A DNA stretch of 64,000 nucleotides from CAYUST01 sp964447535 (GTDB lineage: Bacteria; Patescibacteriota; Gracilibacteria; Absconditabacterales; Absconditicoccaceae), in assembly GCA_964447535.1 (NCBI GenBank), contig CAYUST010000005.1:1-64000 (forward strand), given 5' to 3'. A program made the translations under genes and the position numbers. A model generated the notes under the pieces. The model was not told the DNA's origin. It saw nothing but the letters and a program-made list of their open reading frames with translations, and ran no database searches. Shown piece after piece: positions 29,783 to 38,433 of this stretch. Every line of letters starts with the position of its first letter. Within the stretch, counting starts at the first letter, position 1.

Positions 29783-30118
29783 ATGTTAGACATGTATGTA
29801 GTGGTAGAAATACAAGGTCATCAGCGAATCGTCAAACAAGGCGATGAGATTATTGTTGACCATATCGATCAGGAGGTGGGAGCCAAAGTAAGTTTCCCAA
29901 CCGTCCTTTGTACATTCGATGCAACGGGTGGGGCAGTACATATGTGAGCTCCATACCTTGCTGGTGCTGAGGTCAAGGCTGAAGTGAAGTTGCAACGTCG
30001 TGGACCAAAAGTCACTGCGTTCAAATTCCAAGGCAAAAAGAGATATCAAAAGACCAAGGGCTTTAGACCTCATCAGACGGTTTTAGCTATTGATAGTATC
30101 GTTACGAATGTCAAATAG
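29783..30118 (+). CDS. rplU: ribosomal protein bL21
   Basis: A 111-residue L21: MYVVVEIQGHQRIVKQGDEI with the later AEVKLQRRGPKVTAFKFQGK and KRYQKTKGFRPHQT. One UGA glycine (VHM-G-APY). The ATG at 29792 gives the classical MYVVVE start, but 29783 lies nearer the T-rich leader; both are in frame. Its end overlaps infA by 11 bases. Confidence 0.93.
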
Positions 30119-30335
30119 TGATGTTATTGAAGTAGAAGGCGTCGTGACTGAAGTGGTTGGCGGTGGTAAATACCTCGTAATGATCAAAGATATGGATATG
30201 CAAATTGAAGCATATGCAGCTGGCAAAATGAAGAAACATAACATTAGAATCATCCCTGGTGATGCCGTCAAGATTGAACTCAATCCGTATGAGCCCACCA
30301 AAGGACGTATCGTGTATAGATCAATACAAAGATAA
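30108..30335 (+). CDS. infA: translation initiation factor IF-1
   Basis: A 75-residue S1/OB-fold protein: MSNSDVIEVEGVVTEVVGGG, then AGKMKKHNIRIIPGDAVKIE and the C-terminal PYEPTKGRIVYRSIQR. It occupies the 30S A site during initiation. Start inside the rplU stop region implies translational coupling. No UGA. Confidence 0.96.
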   Translation: MSNSDVIEVEGVVTEVVGGGKYLVMIKDMDMQIEAYAAGKMKKHNIRIIPGDAVKIELNPYEPTKGRIVYRSIQR

Positions 30336-30381
30336 TACTGTGTCCCTTTTTCCCCTCTTTATTCTTGTTAGCTTGTGTACC

Positions 30382-30498
30382 ATGAAAGTGAGATCTTCTG
30401 TCAAAAAGATGTGTAATCATTGCAAAACTATTAGAAGAAAGGGTATATTGCGCGTTATATGCAAAGCGAACGTCAAGCATAAGCAAAGACAGTGATAA
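30382..30498 (+). CDS. rpmJ: ribosomal protein bL36, C-terminal Gly encoded by UGA
   Basis: A 38-residue zinc-ribbon protein: MKVRSSVKKMCNHCKTIRRK with Cys11, Cys14, Cys27 and His33 in the L36 pattern. The family ends almost invariably in K-H-K-Q-R-Q-G. Here the frame is AAG-CAA-AGA-CAG-TGA-TAA, so the final Gly is the TGA and the real stop is TAA. A standard-code call would lose this residue. Confidence 0.97.
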
Positions 30499-30525
30499 TT
30501 TTATTTTGTTGTTACCTCCACGAGC

Positions 30526-30903
30526 ATGTTTAGACTGCAAGGTCATGTGATCCCTGATAAGAAAGCAATTTGGATTGGTCTTACCATGGTATTTGGTATT
30601 GGTCTACCCAAATCTAGAACTCTCCTTACTAAATTGCAGATTCCTCTCGAGAAGAAAGTAAGAGATCTTACCGAAGAAGAAATCAAAGCAATTAGTGATG
30701 AGATCAAAGATAATATGGTAGTAGAAAACGATCTCAGAAGAGAGGTGGCTTCTAGTATCAAAAGACTCAAAGAAGTAAAATGCTACAGAGGTATGAGACA
30801 CAATCTTGGTTTGCCGGTCAGAGGTCAAAGAACTATTAGACATGCAAAAACCGCTAAGAAACTCCTCGGAAGAGCAAGAGTGAGACCAGTGCTCAAGAAA
30901 TAA
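30526..30903 (+). CDS. rpsM: ribosomal protein uS13
   Basis: A 125-residue S13: helix-two-turn-helix IWIGLTMVFGIGLPKSRTLL and the signature YRGMRHNLGLPVRGQRTIRH, with a basic tail (GRARVRPVLKK). It contacts the 50S and the P-site tRNA. The normal N-terminus is short (MFRLQGHVIPDKKA). No UGA. Order infA-rpmJ-rpsM-rpsK-rpsD-rpoA-rplQ is the usual bacterial alpha operon. Confidence 0.97.
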   Translation: MFRLQGHVIPDKKAIWIGLTMVFGIGLPKSRTLLTKLQIPLEKKVRDLTEEEIKAISDEIKDNMVVENDLRREVASSIKRLKEVKCYRGMRHNLGLPVRGQRTIRHAKTAKKLLGRARVRPVLKK

Positions 30904-30939
30904 TCGTTCCCCTTTTTACTCGATTTCCTTGTAATTATT

Positions 30940-31359
30940 ATGGCTACAAAAGCTGTCGCTAAACCTGCCGCTAAAGGCGCTCCCAAGAAAAAAAAGAAGG
31001 CAATTAAATTGTCTGCTGGTGTTTTGCACGTGCATACTTCATTCAACAACACTATCGTGACGTTGACCGATATGCAAGGCAACAAAGTAGCAGGTGGTGG
31101 AACAGGCCATGTTGGTTTCAAAGGAACCAAGCAAAGTACTCCCTATGCTGCCGAAGTCTTGACGAGAGAGATTATGAAAGAAGCCAAAGAACAATCTGGC
31201 CTCAAAGAAATAATCATCGTTGCTAGAGGTTTGGGTATGGGTAGAGACGGTGTTTTCAAAGGCATCAATGATGTAGGTGGTATTGATATCACTGCCATCA
31301 AAGAAGATACACCATTACAATTTGGTGGTTGCAAGAGAAAGAGACCCAAAAGAAATTAA
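30940..31359 (+). CDS. rpsK: ribosomal protein uS11
   Basis: A 139-residue S11 with an extra Ala/Lys/Pro N-terminus (about 24 residues) and the core GVLHVHTSFNNTIVTLTDMQ, GHVGFKGTKQSTPYAAEVLT, ending DTPLQFGGCKRKRPKRN. No UGA despite many glycines, in line with the avoidance of UGA in highly expressed genes here. Confidence 0.97.
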   Translation: MATKAVAKPAAKGAPKKKKKAIKLSAGVLHVHTSFNNTIVTLTDMQGNKVAGGGTGHVGFKGTKQSTPYAAEVLTREIMKEAKEQSGLKEIIIVARGLGMGRDGVFKGINDVGGIDITAIKEDTPLQFGGCKRKRPKRN

Positions 31360-31464
31360 TAGTTTACATGTCTTACCCCAGCCCTACATGCGTTATTCGT
31401 TTGCTAGGGAGGATGTAATCTGGCGGGAGACTATGCTCACATCTTTATTCTTATTTCCTATTTT

Positions 31465-32091
31465 ATGAGGTACACAGGATCCAAAAACAAACTTTGTAGA
31501 AGAGAAGGCATTAATTTGTTTTGACCACAAAAGTATGACATCAAAAAGAATAGAAAACTTCCTGGCCAACATGGTGCCAACAATGTAAGATATTCTGAGT
31601 ATGGCAAACTTTTGAGAAACAAACAAGTTTTGAAAAGAATTTATCAACTTTCTGAAAGACAATTCAAAAAGACGGTGATTGATGTAGCAGGTAAATTTGC
31701 TAAATCACAAGGAGTTGCACAGGATAAGTTAGCATTTCAATTCCTCGAAAGAAGACTTGATGTCACTATCTTGAGAGCAGGATTCGCACATACGATCATG
31801 CAAGCAAGACAGATGGTTACTCATGCTCACTTTACGCTCAATGGTACCAAACATAATATCCCTTCATACTTTGTCAAAGCAGGTGATGTCGTAGCGTTCA
31901 AAGCAAAATTACATAACAGTCCTTTGGTCCAAACGATGCCTCTCCAGGCAAACGGTAATCATGTCATCCCTTCATGGCTCAAGGTCAACAAAAAAACCTT
32001 GGAGATAGAAGTTGTTGATATGCCAAATAATGAAGAAGTGAGTGCCCCCGTAGATTTGCTCCAAGTGATTGAGTTTTATGCGAGAGCATAG
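31465..32091 (+). CDS. rpsD: ribosomal protein uS4
   Basis: A 208-residue S4. The N-terminal arm MRYTGSKNKLCRREGINLF is followed by a UGA glycine, then PQKYDIKKNRKLPGQHGANN and the S4 RNA-binding domain LERRLDVTILRAGFAHTIMQ, ARQMVTHAHFTLNGTK. The TGA makes a standard-code caller start 49 codons too late. It is 105 bases after rpsK and ends in TAG. Confidence 0.95.
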
Positions 32092-32120
32092 GTGCCGTTT
32101 TATTTCTTTGTTGTATTGAC

Positions 32121-33116
32121 ATGCTTGATATCCAAAAGTTTATTGGAACGCCGAAGATTGTTGTTGATGAGATTGATGCTACTACCACGCTTTTTGATGT
32201 GAGATACTTGCCAAGAGGTTTTGGTCATACGTTAGGTAATGCTTTGAGAAGAGCAATCTTGGGATATAGCGCTGGTGGCGCAATTACTGGTCTCAAGATC
32301 AAAGGTGTTTCTCATGAGTATCATGTGCTAGATGGAGTCAAGGAGTCAGTGATCGATATTATGCTCAATTTCAAAAACTTACGTTTCACGATTGATCAAA
32401 ATGTTGAACAACAACAATGGATCTCTCAAAGATTCAAGGGAGCAGGTATCTATACTGCAGCAGACCTCAAACTCCCTTCTGGAGTTGAGTTGCTCAATGC
32501 AGATGTTTACCTTCTCGAGATTGCAGATAATACTACTGAGTTTGTAGCTGAGTTCAGATTAGAAAAAGGATATGGATATTATACGATCGAGTTCTTGAGA
32601 GCTCGTGAAGAGAAAAAGGACGACAGTGATGTCAACTTGCTCTTGATAGACAACGATTTCAAAGCAGTAGATTATGTCATGTATGATGTCAAAGAGGTGA
32701 TTGATGACTTCTCAGGAGGTAGCAAAGATCAACTGCTTTTGACCGTCAAGTCTATAGCTCCTACTATTACTCCCAAAGAACTCCTTTCTTTCGCGGGTGA
32801 AGTAGTCTCTTCGTATGCTAAACTCTTCATCTTCGACGATGCATATATTGATAAATCATTATTGGTAGATTACTACGACATCGTAGAAAGCACTGAGAAG
32901 ATGGCAGAAGACATGAATATCAAAACGATTCCTATTGATGCGCTTCCGTTGAGTGAAAGAACAAGAAATGCACTTATCAAAAATGAGATCTTGTACGTTG
33001 AAGACTTGGAGAAGAAGAGAAAATCAGAGCTCCTCAGTATGAAGGGAATTGGAAGAAAAGCAGTAGATGAAATCGTAGATTCATTGGACAATATGGGCAA
33101 AAACTTGCAAGGATAA
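32121..33116 (+). CDS. rpoA: RNA polymerase alpha subunit
   Basis: A 331-residue alpha subunit. The N-domain dimer region has RGFGHTLGNALRRAILG and GVSHEYHVLDGVKESVIDIM; the C-terminal domain has LPLSERTRNALIKNEILYVE and KGIGRKAVDEIVDSLDNMG, the helix-hairpin-helix used for UP-element and activator contact. Length is normal. No UGA in 331 codons. Confidence 0.98.
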   Translation: MLDIQKFIGTPKIVVDEIDATTTLFDVRYLPRGFGHTLGNALRRAILGYSAGGAITGLKIKGVSHEYHVLDGVKESVIDIMLNFKNLRFTIDQNVEQQQWISQRFKGAGIYTAADLKLPSGVELLNADVYLLEIADNTTEFVAEFRLEKGYGYYTIEFLRAREEKKDDSDVNLLLIDNDFKAVDYVMYDVKEVIDDFSGGSKDQLLLTVKSIAPTITPKELLSFAGEVVSSYAKLFIFDDAYIDKSLLVDYYDIVESTEKMAEDMNIKTIPIDALPLSERTRNALIKNEILYVEDLEKKRKSELLSMKGIGRKAVDEIVDSLDNMGKNLQG

Positions 33117-33155
33117 ACTATAGACCTCAATTTTACTTTGTTGTATTTGGTAGTC

Positions 33156-33542
33156 ATGAGACATAAGTTTAACAGGTTGCTAGAATTGCAAACCTGAGTA
33201 CAAAAGGAGACCAATGTGATCAGAAACTTGCTCACAAGTTTGGTCTTGCACGGGCAAATCGTTACTACTCCCAAGAGAGCTAAAGTCCTCAAGTCATGGG
33301 CTGACAGATTTTTCTCGAGAATGGTAGGATTCAGTAGTCGTTATGCAGCAGCAGACGCAACGAGACAGGCTATCAGATTGGCTAAAACGACTTTGTATAC
33401 AGAAGTTGCAGGCAAGAAGGCAGTCAATGAACTTGTACCCAAATACACATCAGCAGGCAAGAAAGCTTGATTTGTAGTTGATTACAAGACGACACCAAGA
33501 GCTGGTGACAACGCGATGCAAGTATTGGTGAAGTTAATGTAA
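33156..33542 (+). CDS. rplQ: ribosomal protein bL17
   Basis: A 128-residue L17: MRHKFNRLLELQTGVQKETN, RNLLTSLVLHGQIVTTPKRA, AGFVVDYKTTPRAGDNA. Two UGA glycines lie in it, at residues 14 and about 105. The usual place after rpoA is kept. Confidence 0.93.
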
Positions 33543-33585
33543 GCATATCTACTCATTAGTTCTTTTTATTCCTTTGGTTTCCACA

Positions 33586-34047
33586 ATGCAGTTACAGTTA
33601 ACAGGAGATAATCTCAACAAAACCCTCTGGGTACATCCCGATCACATCCAAAAAACCAGGACATGGTGGCATATTGATGCTACAGGATTGACCTTGGGTA
33701 AATTAGCTACCATCATTAGCAATAGATTGCTTGGTAAACACAAGGCATACTATTGTGATATGTGGGACTGTGGTGATTTTGTGGTCGTCAGCAATGCGAG
33801 CAAAATTGTCGTAACGGGAAATAAACTCACTGACAAAGTATACTATACGCATAGTGGACACAAAGGACATCTCAAGGAAACAACCTTGACCAATCTCCTC
33901 AACAAACATCCTGATAGAGTAATTATGCTGGCGGTCAAAGGAATGCTCCCCAAAAACAAGCTCCGCAAACCAAGACTCAAGAGACTCAAACTCTTCGCAG
34001 AATCTCATACCTATGCAAATCAACCGTTGGTTGCTCTCGAGAAATAA
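33586..34047 (+). CDS. rplM: ribosomal protein uL13
   Basis: A 153-residue L13: TWWHIDATGLTLGKLATIIS, NRLLGKHKAYYCDMWDCGDF, YYTHSGHKGHLKETTLTN and MLPKNKLRKPRLKRLKLF. Ends LVALEK-TAA. It forms the standard rplM-rpsI pair with the following gene. No UGA. Confidence 0.96.
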   Translation: MQLQLTGDNLNKTLWVHPDHIQKTRTWWHIDATGLTLGKLATIISNRLLGKHKAYYCDMWDCGDFVVVSNASKIVVTGNKLTDKVYYTHSGHKGHLKETTLTNLLNKHPDRVIMLAVKGMLPKNKLRKPRLKRLKLFAESHTYANQPLVALEK

Positions 34048-34083
34048 GCCTATCTTACATTTTATTCTTTTTGTTTGTTTATC

Positions 34084-34512
34084 ATGGTCAAAGCAGCTGC
34101 TAGAAAATATCACTATGCCGTCGGCAGAAGAAAGATGGCTACAGCAGTAGTCAAACTCTATCCCAAGGGCGAGGGCACTATCTCTGTCAAGAAAGGTGAA
34201 GTTACCTATTCTCTCCAGGATTATTTTGGAGGACATGGATATTTGGTAGAGGATGCACTTTTGCCGTTCACTATCATTGGAGACAAGTCTCAGCAACAAT
34301 TTGATGCTGAGATCGTACTCACCGGTGGTGGTATGATGGGACAAGCAGAGGCTATGAGACTATGATTTGCTAGAGCACTTGTCGATTTCAAAGAAGAGTA
34401 CAGACTCACTCTCAAGCCACATGGCTTACTCAAAAGAGACCCTAGAGTCAAAGAACGCAAGAAACCAGGTCTCAAAAAGGCGCGCAAGAGCCCACAATGG
34501 TCAAAGAGATAG
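34084..34512 (+). CDS. rpsI: ribosomal protein uS9
   Basis: A 142-residue S9: KYHYAVGRRKMATAVVKLYP, GGGMMGQAEAMRL-G-FARAL and the basic tail ending SPQWSKR, whose last Arg touches P-site tRNA. The glycine of the nearly invariant G-x-A-R-A-L motif is UGA (34364-34366), which is strong evidence for the recoding. Terminator follows at once. Confidence 0.96.
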
Positions 34513-34536
34513 TTATTTTCCCAGATATATACGAAA

Positions 34537-34568
34537 ACCCTTGAGGCATGCGCCTTGAGGGTTTTTTT
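34537..34568 (+). terminator. terminator of the ribosomal protein cluster
   Basis: An 11-bp stem (ACCCTTGAGGC with GCCTTGAGGGT, two wobble pairs) with loop ATGC is followed by T7. It lies 25 bases after the rpsI stop codon. Confidence 0.9.
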
Positions 34569-34636
34569 CTTGTAATACCACGCAACTTTGATATCTTCTC
34601 TCCGACAGAATTATTTTTCATTTAAAAGCTGAGTTT

Positions 34637-34819
34637 ATGTCTCACGACCAGAAAAACAAAGGAGCCTGGAAAGGAAATCGAGATCAACATCAAAAAGGAG
34701 AAAAGCGATCTACTGATGCTGTAAAACGTTTGGAGAAGCCAAAATGGACAGGACAAGGAAAGCATACAAATCAAAACACAACCAAGAAAAGAGGTTGATA
34801 TTGCTTTCTCAAGGTGTAG
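34637..34819 (+). CDS. small basic hydrophilic protein
   Basis: A 60-residue protein (MSHDQKNKGAWKGNRDQHQK) rich in Lys, Gln, Asn, Gly and Trp, with one UGA glycine near the end (RG-G-YCFLKV). It ends in TAG directly before an intrinsic terminator, which supports it as a real gene. It may bind nucleic acid; no family is known. Confidence 0.5.
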
Positions 34820-34844
34820 GATGGTAGTATTCTACCATCTTTTT
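34820..34844 (+). terminator. intrinsic terminator
   Basis: Perfect 8-bp stem GATGGTAG/CTACCATC, loop TATT, then TTTTT, immediately after the stop codon of the small basic protein. Confidence 0.88.
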
Positions 34845-34860
34845 AGTATCTAGTCAAAAT

Positions 34861-35811
34861 ATGGCATTGAAGCCTACACTAGCACCCATATCATTATTAT
34901 TCTTAACACCTTCTGCAAGAGGCACAGATTTTTTTGCTCATTTGGTAGAACATTGTGTATTAGCAAGTATAAACTGTTGATATGACCATTTTTTTGGAGT
35001 AGCGCAAACAGTATCAGGAACTCTTAAACACAATATGTATAGTGAATTTGATTTGCCCTATTATGTCAACTATAAACAACTTTTGGAGCAGATAGTACAG
35101 GATCTTTCACCATCAATTATCCGCAAGGAAATGAAGGTACTGCGCACTGAATGCGACGGCACGAGGAGTAGAATTGAAGCGCTAGCGGATGCAATTTCTG
35201 CACATGTATGACAAAAGATTATTACCAACAGGCGTATTACTTGTACGTATGATGAGGTAATTGCGTACCATCGCAAGTGGTATCAACAAGGAAAACGGAT
35301 TTTGATGGATGTCTATGCAAACCGTCTCAAGACTACTCTCACCAAAGTCTATAGGGGAGGTCTGAATCTCTCTAAAACAACGATCTGATCTGGACAATTT
35401 TTGGGAAAAGGACACAAATACAATGTTATCTATACACCGACTCGTAATTTAGCTAATTTTGCTGTGTTTTGGCTTCTGGAACATATCTGTACTGATCGAA
35501 AGCTGTATCATTATAGGTACAAGCAACTGCAATATTATTATGATGAAACTGATTTGAGTTATGTGCATGGGCATATGTATCTAGCTAATCCATACCAAGG
35601 AGCATGCGATTTTGATGAAGAGTTTTTCAATCAGGCAAAGCATCATTTTTTGGAGCATAAGCGATTGGATGGTGGCAAAAACTTCCTTCGCGCTCGGGAA
35701 ATTATTAACCAACAACTCTTGGATGATTTGCAGATCAAGACATTCCTTCAAACTATTACCTATCAACAAATTAAGTCTCTCCAAGCCTTGTTAGCGCCCA
35801 AGAAGAAGTAA
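34861..35811 (+). CDS. mini M16-like predicted metallopeptidase
   Basis: A 316-residue protein with the inverted zinc motif H-x-x-E-H at residues 27-31 (FFAHLVEHCVLAS), placed near the N-terminus as in M16 (pitrilysin/processing peptidase) proteins, followed by a Ser/Thr-rich strand (FGVAQTVSGTLKHNMYSEFD) like the M16 substrate-edge strand. The rest (YNVIYTPTRNLANFAVFWLL) does not match a full M16 repeat, and the length is that of a single half. Three UGA glycines. It could be an active half-molecule that dimerises or a degenerate relative. The role is not known. Confidence 0.5.
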
Positions 35812-35908
35812 AATATAGTGACTATCTATAGTATTGCCTACAAAAATCCCTATATAGGAGCGTAATTGTTCGATTGATACGTATTTTATTTGCTCATTTC
35901 ATTGGTAG

Positions 35909-36472
35909 ATGAAAGATGTTTTGTTGTTTGGTATTCAGGGAAGTGGAAAAGGGACGCAGGCCAAGTTGCTGCAGCAGAAATTTCCCAATGACTATGCTTA
36001 TTTCTCATCGGGTGAGTTGTTTAGAGGATTGACGCAAAATGAAAATCTGATAGGTGAGTTTCTCAAAGAGGCTATGAAAACAGGCCAACTCATCGATGAT
36101 AAGGTGACGAATGCCTTGTTTGAGCTCTATTTCTATATGATCTTGGACAAAGGTATGTCTATGCTGTTGGATGGCTATCCAAGAAGTTTGTCTCAGTTTG
36201 AGTTGATGTTGGACGAATGCCAACGTTATCGCAGAGAGATGATAGGTATCTACTTACATATCCCAGATGCAGAGGCAATCAGAAGGATCAAGGAGAGAGG
36301 TCGCCCAGACGATACCGATGAGCTTATTGCCAGAAGGATTGCACAATATCATGAGATTACGGAGCCGATGATCAAGAGATTTCGCCAGGTCTATCCCGTA
36401 ATTGAAATAGATTCTACCCCAGAGACACATATTGTCCAACAGCAGATCCAGCAGTTTATTAGCCACGCCTAA
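35909..36472 (+). CDS. adk: adenylate kinase
   Basis: A 187-residue adenylate kinase (AMP + ATP to 2 ADP). P-loop GIQGSGKGTQ at residues 8-17, AMP site YFSSGELFRG, DGYPRS, and the LID-side arginines RGRPDDTDELIARR. The LID is short and has no zinc Cys. It overlaps no neighbour and is followed 31 bases later by cmk. No UGA. Confidence 0.95.
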   Translation: MKDVLLFGIQGSGKGTQAKLLQQKFPNDYAYFSSGELFRGLTQNENLIGEFLKEAMKTGQLIDDKVTNALFELYFYMILDKGMSMLLDGYPRSLSQFELMLDECQRYRREMIGIYLHIPDAEAIRRIKERGRPDDTDELIARRIAQYHEITEPMIKRFRQVYPVIEIDSTPETHIVQQQIQQFISHA

Positions 36473-36503
36473 CCCAAATACCTTTATCCTTTCACCGGAT
36501 CCC

Positions 36504-37184
36504 ATGTCGACACCCTTTGTGATCACTATTGATGGGTATGTCGCCACCGGCAAAGGGACAACGGCAATGGGAGTAGCCAAGGAATTGGGGTTTCGCTACC
36601 TAGATACGGGAGCTATGTATAGGGCCGTGACCTTGTATATCAAACGCAAGGGGATGCTCGAAGCATCAGATGCAGAAAAAGCGGAACTCATGGATGAAAT
36701 AGTTTTGCATTTTTCCCATAATCTCACTACGGGACATGATGATATGTTGCTCAATGGCGAAAATATAGAAGCTGAAATCAGATCTACCAATCTTGCGCTT
36801 GACCTCCACTATATTGTCCCTGTCCAGCCCGTCAGAGAACGTTTGGTCGACCTCCAACGCGCCTTTATCCATACCGGAAATATCATCATAGACGGGAGAG
36901 ATGCAGGCACAGTCATTTTCCCCGATGCACAACTCAAAGTATTCCTCATATGAGATCGCGCTATCCGTATCCAAAGAAGATATGACCAACTAGTCCGCAA
37001 GTGACTGAATGCCGACCTAGACGCGGTTGCGCTTGAGATAGACCGTAGAGATCACACCGACTATCTCTGACCCGAGGCAGTCAATAAACCTGCAGATGAT
37101 GCCTGCTTTCTCGATACCTCACATACTACTATCCCAGAGCAAATAGCAACCGTCGTCGCACGAGCACGTGAACGCATGGTCTAA
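36504..37184 (+). CDS. cmk: cytidylate kinase
   Basis: A 226-residue CMP/dCMP kinase: P-loop IDGYVATGKGTTAMG (the usual S in GPSGSGKGT is replaced by A), RYLDTGAMYRAVTLY, IIIDGRDAGTVIFPDAQLKV and a C-terminal helix. Three UGA glycines lie in the last third, so a standard caller would cut it at residue 150. It ends in TAA. An imperfect hairpin (ATTTTCCCT/AGGGAAAAT) follows. Confidence 0.94.
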
Positions 37185-37332
37185 TTTTCCCTCAAATATA
37201 AGGGAAAATGGGGCATTTTATGTCTCTTTTTTTGACAAAATAAGATTGTTTGCATATACTTAGATATAAAGAGCAAGATGTCTATATGAGTCATCTTCTG
37301 TCTATATCATCTTTTATGTGTACTGATTCCTC

Positions 37333-38412
37333 ATGCCAGCAATTGATACGCTAGTTGCACAAGCTAACTGATTGAAGCTCGAACAGACAGATATTCAAAC
37401 ACTGCAAACCCTCCACAATGAGGTCAAAACTTCTGCAGAGCAAAAGAATCTTCCTGTTTTGGATGCCAAGCAAAAAGCGCTAGATGCGCATCTGACTGCG
37501 CTTGCTACCAAGAAAGTAGAACTTGCCACGACAATTACCCAATATCGTGCTGAAATAGCAACACTTTTGGAGCCATTTAAACAACAACTTGCTAGTCTCC
37601 AAACAGAAGTGCAAGGAGCTCAACCTGCTACTCCCCCCGTTGAGGAACCCAAAAAAGAACCAGGATTTTTTGCAAAACTCTTTAATTCTGATGATCCAGC
37701 TGGCTTTTTCAATAGTCGGAAAGTTGGCTTTGGTAAAGCAGTCGTTGGTGCCTTGGCAGCTCTTGGTGGTATGTTTGGTATGGCAACCGCAGCCAAAAGT
37801 ATTTTTTCCAAGGAGAAGTCCACTACTCCTGCTGAAAAATGACCTATGCAAAAGCAGTTTGAAGAATTTTCAAATAACGTCGCTACGTGGTTTGGTGTGC
37901 CAGCGCCGTTTGGTGAAGTGACGAAACCAGCTAGCACAGAAACTCAACAGTCTACCGTGGTTGAGACTGCTGACCAAGAAAAGCGCAAAGAACTTCTAGC
38001 TACCTTAGCAACGCTAGATATAAAGTACAAGGAAGCATACGTTGGTGAGCGTGCTAAGCTACTCACTACGAATGCATTACAGATGTTAGTATCGGTCGGA
38101 CAAAAGTTTCCTTGAGTGAGAATTACGAGTACTATCCGTACTGAAGAAGAAAATAACGCGCTACATGGAAGCGCAGAAGAATCATGTCATTGCTATGGAG
38201 ATGGCTTTGATATCGGGAGAGATTTGAGAGAACCTCCCAAATATACCTTTGAAGAAGTGAAAGCCTATGTGGATGGTCTCACTACCCCAAAAACCACACT
38301 CATCCATGGTGATGGCGACAATAAACACCTCCACATAGATACGACGCTCGAAAAGAAAGACCTCGCCAACAAATGGACCAAAGAGAAGTTAGATGCACAG
38401 AAGGTTGCATAA
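37333..38412 (+). CDS. protein with C-terminal M15-type peptidase-like domain
   Basis: A 359-residue protein. The N-terminal 100 residues form a coiled coil (TLQTLHNEVKTSAEQKNLPV), then a Pro/Glu linker (PATPPVEEPKKEPGFFAKLF), a hydrophobic stretch (GKAVVGALAALGGMFGMATA) and, after a second linker, a C-terminal domain with RTEEENNALHGSAEESCHCY, GDGFDIG and HLHIDTTL. The H-x(3-6)-D and final H-x-H pattern is that of M15-type D,D-peptidases/endolysins. Three UGA glycines. It may cut or bind peptidoglycan. The next gene has a similar Pro/Ala and coiled-coil style and is probably co-transcribed. Confidence 0.6.
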
Positions 38413-38433
38413 TTTATTTTCGATTACACTACG

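Noticed and set aside
30280..33292. Minus-strand frames across the ribosomal protein cluster
   Set aside because: They are antisense to highly conserved genes and lack any recognisable product.
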